NCBI RefSeq assembly: GCF_015832195.1 | Contig: NC_052028.1 | Span: 11,203,501-11,267,500, forward strand | DNA: 64,000 nucleotides | Direction of reading: 5' to 3' | From: Motacilla alba alba | Taxonomy: Eukaryota > Chordata > Aves > Passeriformes > Motacillidae | Shown: piece after piece, positions 15,538-29,000 of the stretch | How the letters are laid out: every line of letters begins with the position of its first letter | Numbering within the stretch: the stretch's first letter is position 1 | Made by a program: the position numbers and the translations under genes | The notes under the pieces: generated by a model | Databases searched by the model: none | What the model saw: only the letters and a program-made list of their open reading frames with translations | What the model was told of the DNA's origin: nothing

Positions 15538-16445
15538 CTGTAGTTTTCTGCTCCTTTAGTCAAATTTAGCTGAATCAGCTCATGGTAAGTGTCAGACGAG
15601 TTCCTGAGCCAAGGGAAGAAGATGAAGGAAGGAACATGCTGATGACAAACAAGCAGAAAAAATAAGTAGGAAGTGAAATTCTTCTGGAGGTTGTGAGCTC
15701 CTGCTCTAGTTCAGACATAATGCAAGACAATGCCAAACATGAACATCTATTACCCTGTGCAGGAAAACATCTGAGATTATTTTTGTTTCTTACAATTTGT
15801 TAAAGGCTCCAGTTCAATCTCTTCCTCCTATGGTCCCTAAGGTCAGTGCATGTTACATTTGATTTGTCCCAAAATATAAAGGCTTCCTGGAATTTTAAAT
15901 TAAAGTAACAATAAACCTCCCAACTGTTATCATGAAGAAGGCCTCTAACCTGAGAAAATTTCTCAAAGCAAATTCTTACCAGCTTCCTATGGCTTCTGTC
16001 CTGTTCATGAGTATAAATTAAGGCTACTTTGCAGAGATTTGGATCTCATGTCAATTATTCACAGCAGAGATAGAAATTTTGATTAGTAAGATCTAAAATC
16101 ACTTGGTTTTTTTCCTTCTCAACAAGCAGGGATCATGTCTTTCATTAATGCCAGTGAAGTTCCTATTCATAAAGCAATATAAATTTTAGTTAAGACAGCA
16201 ATGTGATCATGACACCATCACCTCTGCCCACTTAGGGACCATAAAGGAGGAAGAGAAATACAAAAGGCAGAATTGAAGATTAAGGCCCAAAGTTCAGATC
16301 TAGGCACTACCTCCGAACTATTGCAAAACTGCTTTTAATAAATTTCAGAGATACTTCAGGCACAAAGCAAATATTTCCCTTTGGACTCTGTGCTCAGTGC
16401 ATCTCAGAGCTGCTCTAGAAGTAAAGCTTTACATAATGAGTTGTC

Positions 16446-16510
16446 ATGCTTTAACCCCAGCTGGCAACTAAGCACCATGGAGCTGCTCACTCACTTCCCC
16501 ACCAGTGGGA
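16446..16510. mobile_element. LTR-retrotransposon fragment (avian type)
   Basis: The run AACCCCAGCTGGCAACTAAG followed by a CTGCTCACTCACTTCCCC-like stretch and a CCACCAGTGGG word matches, from memory, a motif found in many avian endogenous-retrovirus LTR copies. Only about 65 bases are recognisable and no internal region is present. The orientation and exact family were not determined. This is a dead fragment. Confidence 0.45.
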
Positions 16511-16667
16511 AATCAAACAACTGACTGTTCTGATTCTGATCTAAAAATTGAATTTAAAAAGAAGTTTAGCTAATTAGGAATCTCTACTGAATGTCACAGT
16601 CAAATGAAAAGAGATCTGTATCAGAAATTATTTGAAAAAGTTAACTTGCACCTAGATCCATAGTGGC

Positions 16668-16689
16668 TTTTTTTTTTTTTTTTTTTTTT
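16668..16689. repeat. T22 homopolymer run
   Basis: Twenty-two consecutive T residues, about 160 bases downstream of the LTR-like fragment. No further structure is visible. Confidence 0.85.
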
Positions 16690-17328
16690 GGTATCTGCAC
16701 TAACCAGAGGCTAGCCTGAAAAAAAAGATGGATTTATGATAAAATAGGGACCATGACTATATCAGGAACCAAACTGATATTTTCTTTAATTGGGTTTATA
16801 AAGTATGAGCACAACAGTAAGAGATCATAAGTCAGCCACAGAAGGGAAAAAATAGAACTTTTCTCTGTTTTCCTACAGTCTTAATTTAGTTCAAAATCTT
16901 CTCTCACATTCTGTTTATTCAGGACAAAATTTTGCTCTTTCCTTCCCTCCATCTTTCTTATTCTGGGATCCATCATATCTACATAATTTCTTGAGCAATT
17001 ATAGATTTTGCAGTTCAGTCTCTACAAATAACAAATAGCAGAAATACTTTACTTTCAAAGACACATAATAAGCTGAAGTTAGAAGCCTGTGGCAAATTTA
17101 GCTGGTTTTGGTTAATGAAAATTTATAGCTTTCACTGTGAAACATTTTCTCTATAACCAGACATAAAAGTAGCTTTAACTGGAAGCACTCCAATTCAACA
17201 GCAGCATTTTACAATAATTTTTTTTAAAGAGTGGCTTTAAATATATATCTACTTACCCAAACCACATTAGCTCTGGTTGTGCCAGGCATGATACATGCAC
17301 TTAGTAATACAATGAGAAGTCCCTGCTC

Positions 17329-18028
17329 CAAACAGCCTGCAGCCTACATAGAGAAAATTAAGGAAGATAGCGACCATTCTGCAGAAAGAACACTAAGGCA
17401 AAGTTTGGAGTCAAACAATGTGTCACAACATAAATAAACTACCCAAGACTGGAAATAGAACAAATACCAAAGTTTCCCTGCAGTGTCTCAGCCATAAAGC
17501 TTCTCCTTATGAGTAAAAAGCAGTATCACTTAATAGTGAATGGTGAAGTTTTTTAATCAATTAGTTTTTCCACTTACATATAAACATAACATTTTCTCCA
17601 AAAATCAAAACCAACTATTTTTCTGACACCATGCGACTACTCAATGACTTTTCAATTTGCAACTAAATGCAACAAATGCAAACAGCCTGCAGCCTACATA
17701 GAGAAAATTAAGGAAGATAGCGACCATTCTGCAGAAAGAACACTAAGGCAAAGTTTGGAGTCAAACAATGTGTCACAACATAAATAAACTACCCAAGACT
17801 GGAAATAGAACAAATACCAAAGTTTCCCTGCAGTGTCTCAGCCATAAAGCTTCTCCTTATGAGTAAAAAGCAGTATCACTTAATAGTGAATGGTGAAGTT
17901 TTTTAATCAATTAGTTTTTCCACTTACATATAAACATAACATTTTCTCCAAAAATCAAAACCAACTATTTTTCTGACACCATGCGACTACTCAATGACTT
18001 TTCAATTTGCAACTAAATGCAACAAATG
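17329..18028. repeat. Perfect 350-bp tandem duplication
   Basis: Bases 17,329-17,678 and 17,679-18,028 are two directly adjacent copies that I compared block by block and found identical. The unit is not internally repetitive, has no recognised transposon in it, and its copies share only a 2-base CA at the junction. It is either a very recent segmental tandem duplication or an assembly artefact such as unresolved haplotypes. Confidence 0.95.
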
Positions 18029-21000
18029 GGACTGCCTTTAAATCCCTTTTACTTCTCCCACAGCATCTCCAGATTTTCTCCTTTACCTGAAAGTGGTGGT
18101 GAATTTTTAAGAAACAAAACACCAATAGTACCACTGAGGTCCTGGGAGGGGATGCCTGACTGGCAAGGACCATCATAACTGGAACTTTTGGGGATGCACC
18201 TGCAAGGTCAGCCTGTTGTGAGAGTTCCAAGACAGCAGTGGTTACCCACCAATATAATACAGGGAAAGAAAAGATCTTTTCATTCTGTGTTTACAGAGTG
18301 CATGTGGCAACCCTGGCACAGGTGAAAACCAAAGCAGGATTATGTGACAGTGCCTTGGGTGGCCTCACCTCCAACCATTATAAAGCATTGACTCGGGGGA
18401 ATCAATACCAACATTTCCTGGCAGTACTGGATACTGCACTGGGGGTTTATGAATTCTGTCTGACAAGATCACAGCCTGAAGTGATAATTGGCAGAGAATG
18501 ATGGGATTTTTTTATTGCTCTTATTGTACTTAAAAACCAAACATGTTTGCTTTATGCTTATTAGAAAAACAACAAAACTCTTCAATTTAAGCCTTTATAC
18601 TACATTTGGGCTTCACATTTTTCCTTCCTCACTTCAGTCAATAGAGCCATTTTCAGATGAGGGTTTGGGGTTTTTTTGCTTTTTAAAAGAGGGCCTGAAA
18701 ATTTTGCTACAGTTACTAATACTAACACTATTTCTATTTCTAATACTAATAGTTACTAATACAAAAATAATTTCCAACAGCAGTCAGGACAATGTGTAAA
18801 ATATTCTGAAATTACTAGACCAAAAGGGAAAAGGAATGATGGCAAGACACTGTATCTTAACAGTGGGATGCCAATTACCACTCTCTGTGAACAAAACACA
18901 GCCATCTACCAGAGATGTATTTGCCTCCCCACTTGCATGAAGTGGCAATTCAATTAGAGGTCTCTTTCTTCCATACTGCTAAAAATTTTAAACAAGTTTC
19001 ACCTAAAAAGATTAACGATCTCCACTTTATGTCATTGAAGCCATCATTACACTTCTTTATTGCCACCTAAGTCATTATAAATTATGGCTCTTTCACAATT
19101 CTGTAACTTTCATCTTTGTATGCTTTTAAGGTTCACCCCTAGGAAGGAGGTCTGCTGTAGAAAAAGGAATTCTCTTGATTATGTGAGATAGTTTAAAGAG
19201 ATCTGTATTATATCAGGTGAGGTGTCAACAGAAATTTGCCATGGTATGCACTTCTATCAATGCCACCTGTAGCACACTAAATGCATTTGGTGTTATCAGA
19301 CCCTTCTATTTTTCTTTTCCTAACTGAAAATTTTGTCATGTTCCTTGGTTGCTCTGTTTCTCAGTATTTGAGGAAGGAAGATATATCTGCCTATATGACA
19401 ATATCATCAGCATTCAAGGTGAATGTGTGAGTCAGGAACAGTCTAAACTGAGGATCTAAACAGAAATAATTAAAATAATAATAATTTGGTGGTTTCTGGG
19501 GAGGTTCTGCTGTTGCACATACAAGTCTTCAATCTATATCCACATCTTGTTTTCTCTCTATTCTCTTTTTCTAAAGATGGCTCCTTCAGATACAACTCCT
19601 AATCACAAAGTCTCTGATCCATTGGTTCCTTGAAGCTTTTGGGATTTACCAAAGCAATGATTCCTCTTTCTATTTCTGGTCCTTTTTTCCCCCTATGCTG
19701 GTATGATGCCAGGACTCCCTGTGATTGAGAAAAGATGAAAAAAAAATATATATTTAAGATAAAACACTCCAGTAGCAACTCTGTCATTGATTTTGCTAAT
19801 CTACCAAGTAGAGTCTCTGCCATGTGAAGAACTCGGGGCAGACAGAAAACTGGGGGTTGAACAGGACATCCATATAGGAAGTGATTGTTCCAATACACAA
19901 TTTGGAAAATATGAGCTCTTTCAGTGCATTAAATCAGCAGAACAATTACTCACTTTTGTTGTATTAGTTTCCTGCCAACTCAGTGCACTGAAATGGCTCA
20001 GCAAGCCAAGGGCCAAGGGAACTGAGGAGGGGGTTTGGCCAGAGGCAGGAGGTGACAGGAGGGCAGATGGCCTTGGGATGCTACAGAGTCCCAGCCTGCA
20101 TGTCCTGCTGCCTTCACCTGCCACTGGCTTGTCAGGAGCTGGGCCATGTAAGGAAATGGGAACACACGGCTGCAGGAAAAGGGGAACAGCAGCACTCCAG
20201 TGGCCCTTTAAACTAGTTTAAACCACTAGAGTGATGAGAGCCCTGCGTTTTTCAGCTCTGTTTCCAAAGGTGACATGCTTACATATGATTAATTCCCTCA
20301 GATGGATCAGTGGAGATGTTTCAAAGGATTTCTGGTCAGAGATCACTAAGCAATCTCACTGTTAACATCTAACCTGCCCACTCAAGCTTCCATCAAGCAT
20401 GGAAAGGCCTGATGAGAAATTAGCCAAACCTGTAATATGATAATGTGTCCTGATAACAGAGACACGGTGAAGCTGAGCTGCACACCTGCATTAACCCAAA
20501 GCTCAGGTTTCCCTTTGATTCTGTCAATAATTAAGGTGCTTTTGTACATCTGTAAAACATTTTTTTCCTTTTTTCACCCTATAAAAATTCCTATTGAATC
20601 AAAGGGTCTGGGAGTTATCCTTAGGATGGTATACCAAATTTAAGTTACAGCTCTGCAAGGAAAAACACTCTGAGGAAGGAAAGGAGAGAGAGAAGATATT
20701 GTTTCTATTTAAAACAAAGAAAAATCTAGCTAAAGATTTATTGACTTCGCTTTTGGTTTAAGCTCTCTAAATATCTTACTAATTAGTATGCAGTGTCACT
20801 AATAGAGAAATCAGAAAATGGGAAAATTAAATGCAGCAGAAAATCAGGATTTGCATTTCTCACACTACTTGTTGCAATTTTTCCAACTCTTTGTGTCCTG
20901 CACCTTACAGAAGGGACTCAGTCACAAAACCTCAATTCTTTGTGGAGAAACCTGAGCCAGTTGGTGCCACACTGCTCCCTCAAGTGCACGAGTGCAGCAT

Positions 21001-24000
21001 CACCAGAACTGCCTGCAAGCACCTAAATATTCTTATAGTTTATGGATAATGGATTAAATGTTTATGAACTTCCAAAATTTGCTTTTGAAACAACTAACAG
21101 TGTTTTTTTTAAAGCGTAAAGGTATTTTCCTAAGCTTGTCTAGGGAGTATATCATGTATTTAAATGGCTGATATAATAACTAACAACATTTTCTTCTGCA
21201 ATTTGCATAATTTCTGTTACACTAATAGAAGGATACGGGCCCATTTCTTCAGCTAATTAAGTCACATATAAGTATTCTCATGTGTGTTAGTTGAAACTGC
21301 TTTAAGTAGCAAAAATGTCAGCACATTTCAAAAATACTGCATTCATATCTTACTAGGATTCAGCCTGTAATCACATTTATAATTCCTTTGACCCTATGCC
21401 CCTCAGTCAAGTCAATTTACAGCACTTTTATAAAACATTCAAAATTGTACTTGATACAAAACTGTCTGCATGAAATAGTAGGAAGAAAAGAAAAGAAAAG
21501 AAAAGAAAAGAAAAGAAAAGAAAAGAAAAGAAAAGAAAAGAAAAGAAAAGAAAAGAAAAGAAAAGAAAAGAAAAGAAAAGAAAATATAAACCATGAAAAA
21601 TGTAACCCAAAACCACACAGGTCCTGAAGTCTAGAAATTAGGGTATTCAAACAGATGTGCTCTGATATCTAAGTTAGTCAGTAGACCGGACCAATTGATA
21701 CCATTTATCCAAATCTTCCTACTCATCAAGTCCTTGGAACATTATGTAACAACTTGTAACAGAAAAGCACCCATTGTAAAATACTAATAACTTCATAATC
21801 CCACACTGGTGAATGACCCTGATTCATGCACGGGTAGGATTCCATGGTTCCATTAGAGAGAGAGCATTCCTGGACACTCATCCGGCAGTGCCAAACTGAA
21901 GCTCCTGTAAAAGGAGCCGAGGAGCTCCTCCTTTCTCCCCGAGGTCTCTGTCAGCACAGCCGTGCCACAGAGCAGCTTCAGGGGTCGCTCAGACGAGCAT
22001 CTCAGCTTGGTCCTTTTCTTTTTCTTGGGAGCTCTCTGGTATTTTCTCGGGATGTGGTGCTTGCTGGGCGCTAGGGGCTGCTCTTGAATAAAGTGGTGCC
22101 ATAGTGTCACCTGCTGGGAAGTTCTGCCCCTGCCTCTTTTTACAGGGCCAACAAATGTTAAATAGCTAAATGGAAAGCAGTGTGTTTGTTTTTTACCTTC
22201 TTTCTTATACTCCACATTCTAGTCCACTATACTCCTATTGAAACATTTCCTTTTTTTCTAAAAATCAGGCAATAGTTCAGAGTAGAACAATAAATATCCT
22301 GGACTTTTCTTCAGACTGTCATTCAATATATATCTGGTGGGTGTTTGGTCTTAACTGTCTGATTTAAACTTACACTGAGTGAGCTGCTGTTCTTTTGATT
22401 CCATGCCAGCATCTCAATGCAAGTTTCTCTTCCATATTTTACTCTCTTTTCCTTTATTTACTACAATGAAACACACTTCCAGCTACAAATATTTCTATGT
22501 TCTCTTAGGGACTCTAATGATTTTAGAAAGAAGTTTCAAACAGCTGAGTCGCTCAGTAGCAAGGAATTTTTGCAAGGATGGCACTATCTGGTGCAGGGGG
22601 GTCAGGGAGCAGAAAGTTATGGCTTTGAAATTTAAAAAGGTTATTTCACTCAATACTGGTGAAATGACATAACTGAAATTTTGGTTTTCATTAAATCACT
22701 TTTTGATTAGAAGTGAGAGGAAAGTACCTTAACTAATTAGCTGCATTAGAGGTAGAACAACAGCTAAAACTTCTCTAATTACTTAATCACTGTTATAAGG
22801 GAGGAATTCATTCATGGATGTGGAAACTGTTGAGGGTTTGGGGTTTTTTTGATGATGTCCCAAAGGAAACGTTACCATTTCCTAGTACCATTTTTCCTTA
22901 AGTGGCACTCACTCACCCCAGTAACCAGAGGGAAGAATGTTTCAGTGGTCTGAGGAATGGGGAGGGAGAGAAGAGGACCAGGAACATTTTATTGCTCTTT
23001 GATGCTGCTGCAGTCACCAGGAGGTGACTCTGGGTGGCTGCGCTGTGTCCATGCACAGCTTCTTCTCCTGCTCACACAAAGTGGTGGCTCAGGACCTGTG
23101 GATGCAGCCTTACTCAGCAACCACTGGGTTCTCAACGAATACTGTGATCTGTATTGCTCTGTAAAACTTCTCTAATGTGCTGTCAAACACATATCACACT
23201 GTTTGGGGGGTTTATGTTATTCCCAACTACAGCTATGCTTGGTATTTATTCCCACCAGCGTTTTAAAGGTCAAAAACTCAACTGGGTCATTTGCAATATA
23301 ATCTGCTTTCCTGAATGCAAAAGTTATAGGAATGCAAAGTATAAATAACAGCTAATCACAAAAGTTTACCCTTTAGCACACAGCAGCATTTTGCTGTTTT
23401 AAAATATTTATAGTGTGTGATTAACTCAAAATACTAAATGGCAAAAAAAAGTTCCTTAAAACATTACATCCCCCAGAAAAACAATAAATCCGAGATAAAC
23501 AGGAATTAGCCGAAGAAACTGTCTTGCTAAGTATCATTGAATAAAAATTTAGTTTCTGCAATTCTAAAATTAATTATCTTCCATTCTGCTAGCCAGACAT
23601 TTATATTAAATGTACAATTTCCTGATTAAAACAGGGATTCTTCCAGAGAAATCTTTTTCTATATTTTGAATTCATTATTTTTTAAGAATTTCAAAAGTGA
23701 GGTTTTTTTCTTTCACGTAAGAAGACAAAGAAGAGGGGGTCAGTAAAACCAAACAAGGCTGTGCAAGATTTGCATGAAAAAAGAACAAAACTTTACTTAA
23801 CTCAGCTTCATAATGGTATTTTTTCTTTAGAAACGCTTTGATTTCTACGGTTAGGAAAAGCAAAAAGTTGTAACTGGGTCACTTAGTCCCATAACCATTT
23901 TAAGTATTTTTGTGATTACACAGAACTGACATTTATGGCAGAAAAAACTAGCCACAAAATGGGTTTTCAAAAGAAAATATTGTTCATCTTCACATGAGTA

Positions 24001-25857
24001 GCAAGAGCTGGATCAGTGGTCTGCAAAAAGAAAAGAGTGGTGAAATACCATCATCTGCAGAAGACCAAAACAGGCCCGATCTCCAAGCTGAAAGTGATCA
24101 AAGTTATTCATGCACAGTGCCCCTCCCTGATAAATCAGTGAACTGAAACCAAAGTTACATCACTTTTGTTTTGAGTTTGTTCATTTTTCATTTAATGTGC
24201 TTAAAGCTGTATTCTTTATTAACTCCACCCTCCTTGGCTGCCCCAAATGACTCCTTAGGAAATTGTACTTTATAAACAAAACAAATCTCTTTAACTTAGG
24301 GCTCCCTTACAATGCCACAAGACTTCTTGCTTGCTTTAAAATAAAGTGTGAGGACAGAGGGCATTTAAAGCAATCAGTGGCTGATCAAGTAATTTTGACC
24401 AAATAGTAGTAAGTGAAGCACAAATAAATCATTCATAGCAAAAGTTTGAGCACATTTATTATGCACAGTATAAATTTTCCTCATCAGGCACTTGAAATAA
24501 AATTATCAAATGTTTCTTTAAAAGTAACATAAGAAAAGATGATCACAACTATGTGACAGTTTCACTTCATATTTTTACAATTTAGCTCACTGTAAGGCTG
24601 TAAAGAGGAGTCTGAGGCATTGTTATCTTAAGGGAGCAACATAAGGAGATAAAGAGGAGCCTTGGTTAACTCTTATGTTCCCAGTCACAAAACTTTTATG
24701 TCCCATTCTTCAGATGCATTGGGGAAAAAAATATTATTTTAATGCTTAGAATTCTGCTTCCATTCAAGGCTACCTTCTCCACCCTGACTCTAAGATTGGG
24801 TAGTTAATGAAAGGCAGAAAATCACTATCAAGTCTCACTCCTGTCAAGAGGTATATTCATATATTCAACTGCAAGACGGCAACAAACGGAGCTGAGCTAT
24901 TTCCTTACGAACAGCCCAATACTGCTGGAGTCCACAAGATGGAGCAGAACTTAACTCTAGCAGCCTTTAGCAAAAGTAGCTTAAAGCCTATACTTAGCTC
25001 ATCTGAATCATGGGTGAATAAGAGGCTGCTGATCTCTGAATCCTCAACAAAAATACAAGAGCTTCCGTGTGCTTTGTGTAACACAAGCTGTTAACTTTTC
25101 AGCATCGAAGAAGCCAAGAAGACAGAATCGATCATAAAGTAGCTTATATTAGGATATATATGAATATTTATAGTGCTGCAAGACTAGAGAAATTGACCTT
25201 CAACTCCCCTATTCTAGCCTCCTTCTCCTATTTCTTTAAAAAAAAAAAAAATCACCCAAAAGACTTTCCTCTATGTAGCATAAAAAGCTCGTATGCAGCA
25301 TCTACTACCTCGTGACTAAACGAGTGACATATCTCAAGCTGCACACGCAGCTGCTGCATGGAAAAACAGTTAACAAGCCATACATCAGTAGGCTGCATCA
25401 ATATTTGAGGCACACAGCAAGATCAAATTTTCATAGTGGGGTAATTTCAGTTCCCCTTTGTGATACATCTTTCTACCAAACCCAGCCCATACAGATTAAT
25501 GAAGTGGCTTTACTGAGGAGTTGTTTTCATGTCAGTGAGAGGACAATTCCTTTTCACAGCAGTGCACCTGTCATAGCAATCCTCCACTTTAAGTCACAAC
25601 GACTTGATCCACAGGCAGAGCAATAGAGATCTCGTTAAGCTGTCACAACTGAACTGTGTAAATCTGAAACGTCAAAACACATTAATTTTTTTATTGAAAA
25701 CTATGTCTGGGGACACAAAAAGTAGTAAAAACCTATACTTTTTGTTCCTTTCCTAACGTGTTCAAAGGTGAACTCTTTCCTCATCTTCCACGCCCTTTAA
25801 CTCTGAACACCAAGCGAAGTGTTCTGTCCTGGCCAGGCCTGTCTTACAGCCTTGCTC
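18029..25857. other. Intergenic DNA upstream of RUFY1, no supported gene
   Basis: No convincing exon was found. The longest open frames, up to about 144 codons near 19.8-20.2 kb, look like nothing recognisable. A perfect 16-base palindrome TTTAAACTAGTTTAAA lies at 20,207-20,222. A TAAT-rich block at about 22,680-22,800 has the look of a homeodomain-binding enhancer, but this is a guess from composition. Confidence 0.6.
21485..21584. repeat. (GAAAA)20 pentanucleotide microsatellite
   Basis: Exactly 20 uninterrupted GAAAA units, 100 bases, with no visible substitution. The lysine-rich plus-strand open frame and the serine/phenylalanine-rich minus-strand frames across it are products of the repeat, not genes. 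Such a pure array is expected to vary in length between individuals. Confidence 0.97.
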
Positions 25858-26043
25858 TGTGTGCAGGTGCTTCAGGCTGCCTGCGGGGCCTGCCTTGGTT
25901 CCCGGGGCTTGCCCTGGTTCGTGGCTCCTGGTTCCCGGGGCTGGTTCCCGGTTCCCGGTCCCTTCCCAGGCCCCGGTCGCTGCCCCAGGCCCTCGCCCGC
26001 GGCGGGGGCGGCTCCCGAGCCGCGGTCATGTGACCCGTCCAAG
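25858..26043 (+). promoter_or_regulatory. RUFY1: RUFY1 CpG-island promoter and 5' UTR
   Basis: Composition changes sharply from AT-rich to GC- and CpG-rich at about 25,860 and stays so into exon 1. There is no TATA box near the start, as is usual for a housekeeping promoter. GTCATGTGAC at 26,025-26,034 contains the MITF-type M-box TCATGTGA and differs at one base from the TFEB/CLEAR palindrome GTCACGTGAC. AAGATGGCTGCC at 26,041-26,052 is a YY1-type element that overlaps the start codon, a common arrangement in YY1-controlled genes. The transcription start is inferred to lie within about 150 bases upstream of the ATG but is not shown by the sequence. Confidence 0.75.
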
Positions 26044-29000
26044 ATGGCTGCCGGGGAGCGCGGCGCCGCGCCCGCCGCGGGAAAGGAGGAAGACTTCGAG
26101 ATTATTGACAAAAAACAGCTCCCTGACGCGGCCGAGCTGAGGAACGAGGAGAAGGCGAAACCGGAGGAAGCGCGGTGGTCTGCTCCTATCTTGTCTCTGG
26201 CCAGGAAAGCCTCGGAAAACTTGGCGCTGGGCTATGGCAGCGCCCTGAAGTCCGCATCCCTGGTGGGATTGGTGTCCAAGCCCGGCAGCAGTGACAGCCC
26301 GGCAAAGACAAGTACGGCTCCGCTTCTTTAGTAAACTCGCTTTTGTGGTGCGCAAATGAGTTCGCTCCCGTAAGTGCTGCTGGGTCGTGTCAGTGGTGCA
26401 TGGGCGTTACTTTGAATTTCTTTTTTTAAGATGCTGCAGTTTTGTATTGAAGTAAAATTAAACAAGTGACACAGATATAGAATTTTAGAAATGCGTTATA
26501 ACCAGAAGAAGCCTAAACTGTTATATTTGAAGAAATTTACTTTTGTTTTATTTGCTGCCTTTTCTCCTTCTCCTTAAAGCTCCAGCAGCCTGGCTGCACT
26601 GAGGGATATCTCAAAATTCCACATCCTCCCTCGAGTGCTGCTGGTTCCGGGAAGGAATCTCTGAACCTTTCATGTCAGAGACTAGACCAGCAGACTAAGA
26701 TACAGATTTGTTAGAAGTTACTTTTTAACTACATTAAAAATGCCTTCAGTTTAACCACAGATTGCTTTGTTCAACATTGGCATTTGTGGATCTGGCAGAT
26801 TTATGGAACAGGTCTCTTAGAACTGAATTTAAATGGTTTTAGTTGAATCACGTGGAAGATAAATCTCAGCGATATTTATAATGTGGGGAAAAAACCCAAA
26901 CCCATTCAAATGCAGCAGAAACTGGGCCTGGAGCCCTGCACTCCAGAGTCTCAGCCTGGTGCATAATTGTTCTGGAGCGCTGGAGCTCAGTTTTGCTCTG
27001 TTTGGTGCTGACCTTTTTGTTTTTAATGGTACTGAGTACTCAAAGGCAAGTTCCATGCAGTTGAGTTGTGGCAACGTGGGGCAGTGTTACTCCTGATGGA
27101 CTTCTTCATTTTTTTGTGAAAATTCCTCAGTGTTGCATAGTCAGAGTTGAAGATTAATTGTCCTGAAAAGAAAATAGACTCTTTTCTTTTCCTGCACCTC
27201 AAAATCTCACACCAAACTTGCCGCAGGTTTGTTTCCCCAGTGCCCCTCTTGCACACTTGGGATCTAACCTGAGAAAGTGCAGAATATCCCAATTTCTGTG
27301 TTTGCTTTTGGGATAATGCTGTAGATAGATGCAGTTGAAAACAACACACAGCATTTGGCAAGGGGCAGGGAATAAAATATTCTCTTACCTGAAATGAAGC
27401 TCCCACATTTCAGGGAACTTTTACCATAATCTTTCTGCTTCTTCCTTGCAAAGTAAGGGAACACACCACGACCTTCCCACATTGTTCAAAGGATTTGGAT
27501 AATATGCTAATAAGTTTTATGGAAAATTCTGCATGAAAAATCAGTTTATGACTTGTATATGAAATGTGAACAGGCACTAATGCACCTGTTCTACCTGTTC
27601 AATATTACTTACCCTTGACCAAGCACTTAAATATTAAAGCAGGCATGTTTAAGAAATAAGCCAAGACCTAAAAGACCACTTGTGGAAAACTTGGAGCTTG
27701 TTGCCTGCTGTAATGTTTTTCCAGAGATTTTATAACCTCTGTCTGCTACTTCAGATCTGTTGATCACATGTTCTAAACACATAAACCCCATCCTAAAACC
27801 AGTGTCTGCCACTGAGGAGATTGTGTCCTGCCTTGCAGAGAGGCCAGAAGCTTCAAATCTAAAGAAAACGAATCAAGAAAGACTTGCAGTCCCAAAGACC
27901 AAGGGATGGAGAACTGTGAGCTTTCCTTTGTGCTTCAGTGTTTTCTGACTTCAAAGCGTGCTGAATAATTACAGTAAACAAGGCATGTGGCTTCGAAAAG
28001 ATGTTGAAACAAATCTCTTGAGTCAAATAAGATACAAAACTGTGTGACTGCATTCTTAAAGATTGCAGCATCACATCTGATCTTTTGCTCTGGGGTAACC
28101 TGATGCCTAATCTTTAAAGCTTGGCTTTGGCAGTGTGTCTAATACCTGTTTATTTTGCATGTACCAACCTGCACAGTTTTGCAAAAGATGTATCTGACTG
28201 TGTAAATTTGCAACAGTCTGAAAAATATTGTTCAAGTAATTATTTAACTTAATGCAAAGTGATATTAAGACACTTCTAAGTTTAAAATTGCTTTCATAAA
28301 GAGCTTTTCATTCATGTTATTTTATTTTTTTAAGTCTTGTGGGTAATATGTGTATCTTGAGTAAGGTGTAGAGGCAAAGTATTTCTGGTAAGTAAAAATT
28401 CAAATTCAAAAAAACCATCAAAATAGTTAGCTTTGCTTTGAAACACCCAAAAAACCTCACTGGTTTACTGTTTGTGCAGCTTTTTTTCTGTTCCTAATGT
28501 GTAACCTGACAATATTGAGATCAAAATTCTAAATATTATGGTGCTTTTAATCCTCAGCATTATGTCAACACACTAGATACAGTTTTGAGGCATCCATTGG
28601 CTAAAGACAATATACAGTATACTCCTTCTATATATACATATACCTATATTATAATGTATATTGATTATATACTGTATATACTATTGTATATACTGGATAT
28701 AGTGTATTTGCAATTAACTCTAGAGTAGCACGCAGAGATGACAGCATTTTGTGTGTATTGTGGTTACTAAGGTCAGTTAGATTAGAATGACTCTGTTTTC
28801 CCTCTTCTGACACGAGGAGGAGTTTTGCTCATTTTTAACCCTGAATTAACACTGTGTGCACAAAAAGGAAAACACTGGAGAGACTTTGCATGATCTTAAA
28901 AACATTGTTAACCATCTTCAGTGTGACTGACACAGGGCTGGGGCTTCTGCCACTGTTTTTTCTGCAGAGTGTGGCCGTGTGTGACTCACAGGTGACAGCA

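Larger units (their letters stand above)
1..16440. other. AT-rich intergenic DNA, no supported gene
   Basis: I see no exon with recognisable protein similarity, no CpG-rich stretch and no RNA gene here. The open frames are short, isolated and rich in low-complexity residues, as expected by chance in AT-rich DNA. Separate entries cover the T31 run, the A43 run and a G/T-rich tract. In human the gene upstream of RUFY1 is ADAMTS2 on the opposite strand, so this is probably the spacer between the two divergent genes. The block at about 13,140-13,340 has features of conserved regulatory DNA but needs an alignment to prove it. Confidence 0.6.

Noticed and set aside
21388..21650. Lysine/glutamate-rich and serine/phenylalanine-rich frames
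   Set aside because: They are translations of the GAAAA microsatellite.
1..25857. Upstream exons of ADAMTS2 or another gene
   Set aside because: Looked for thrombospondin-repeat, metalloprotease and signal-peptide coding stretches in the listed frames and saw none; no CpG island occurs before 25.86 kb.
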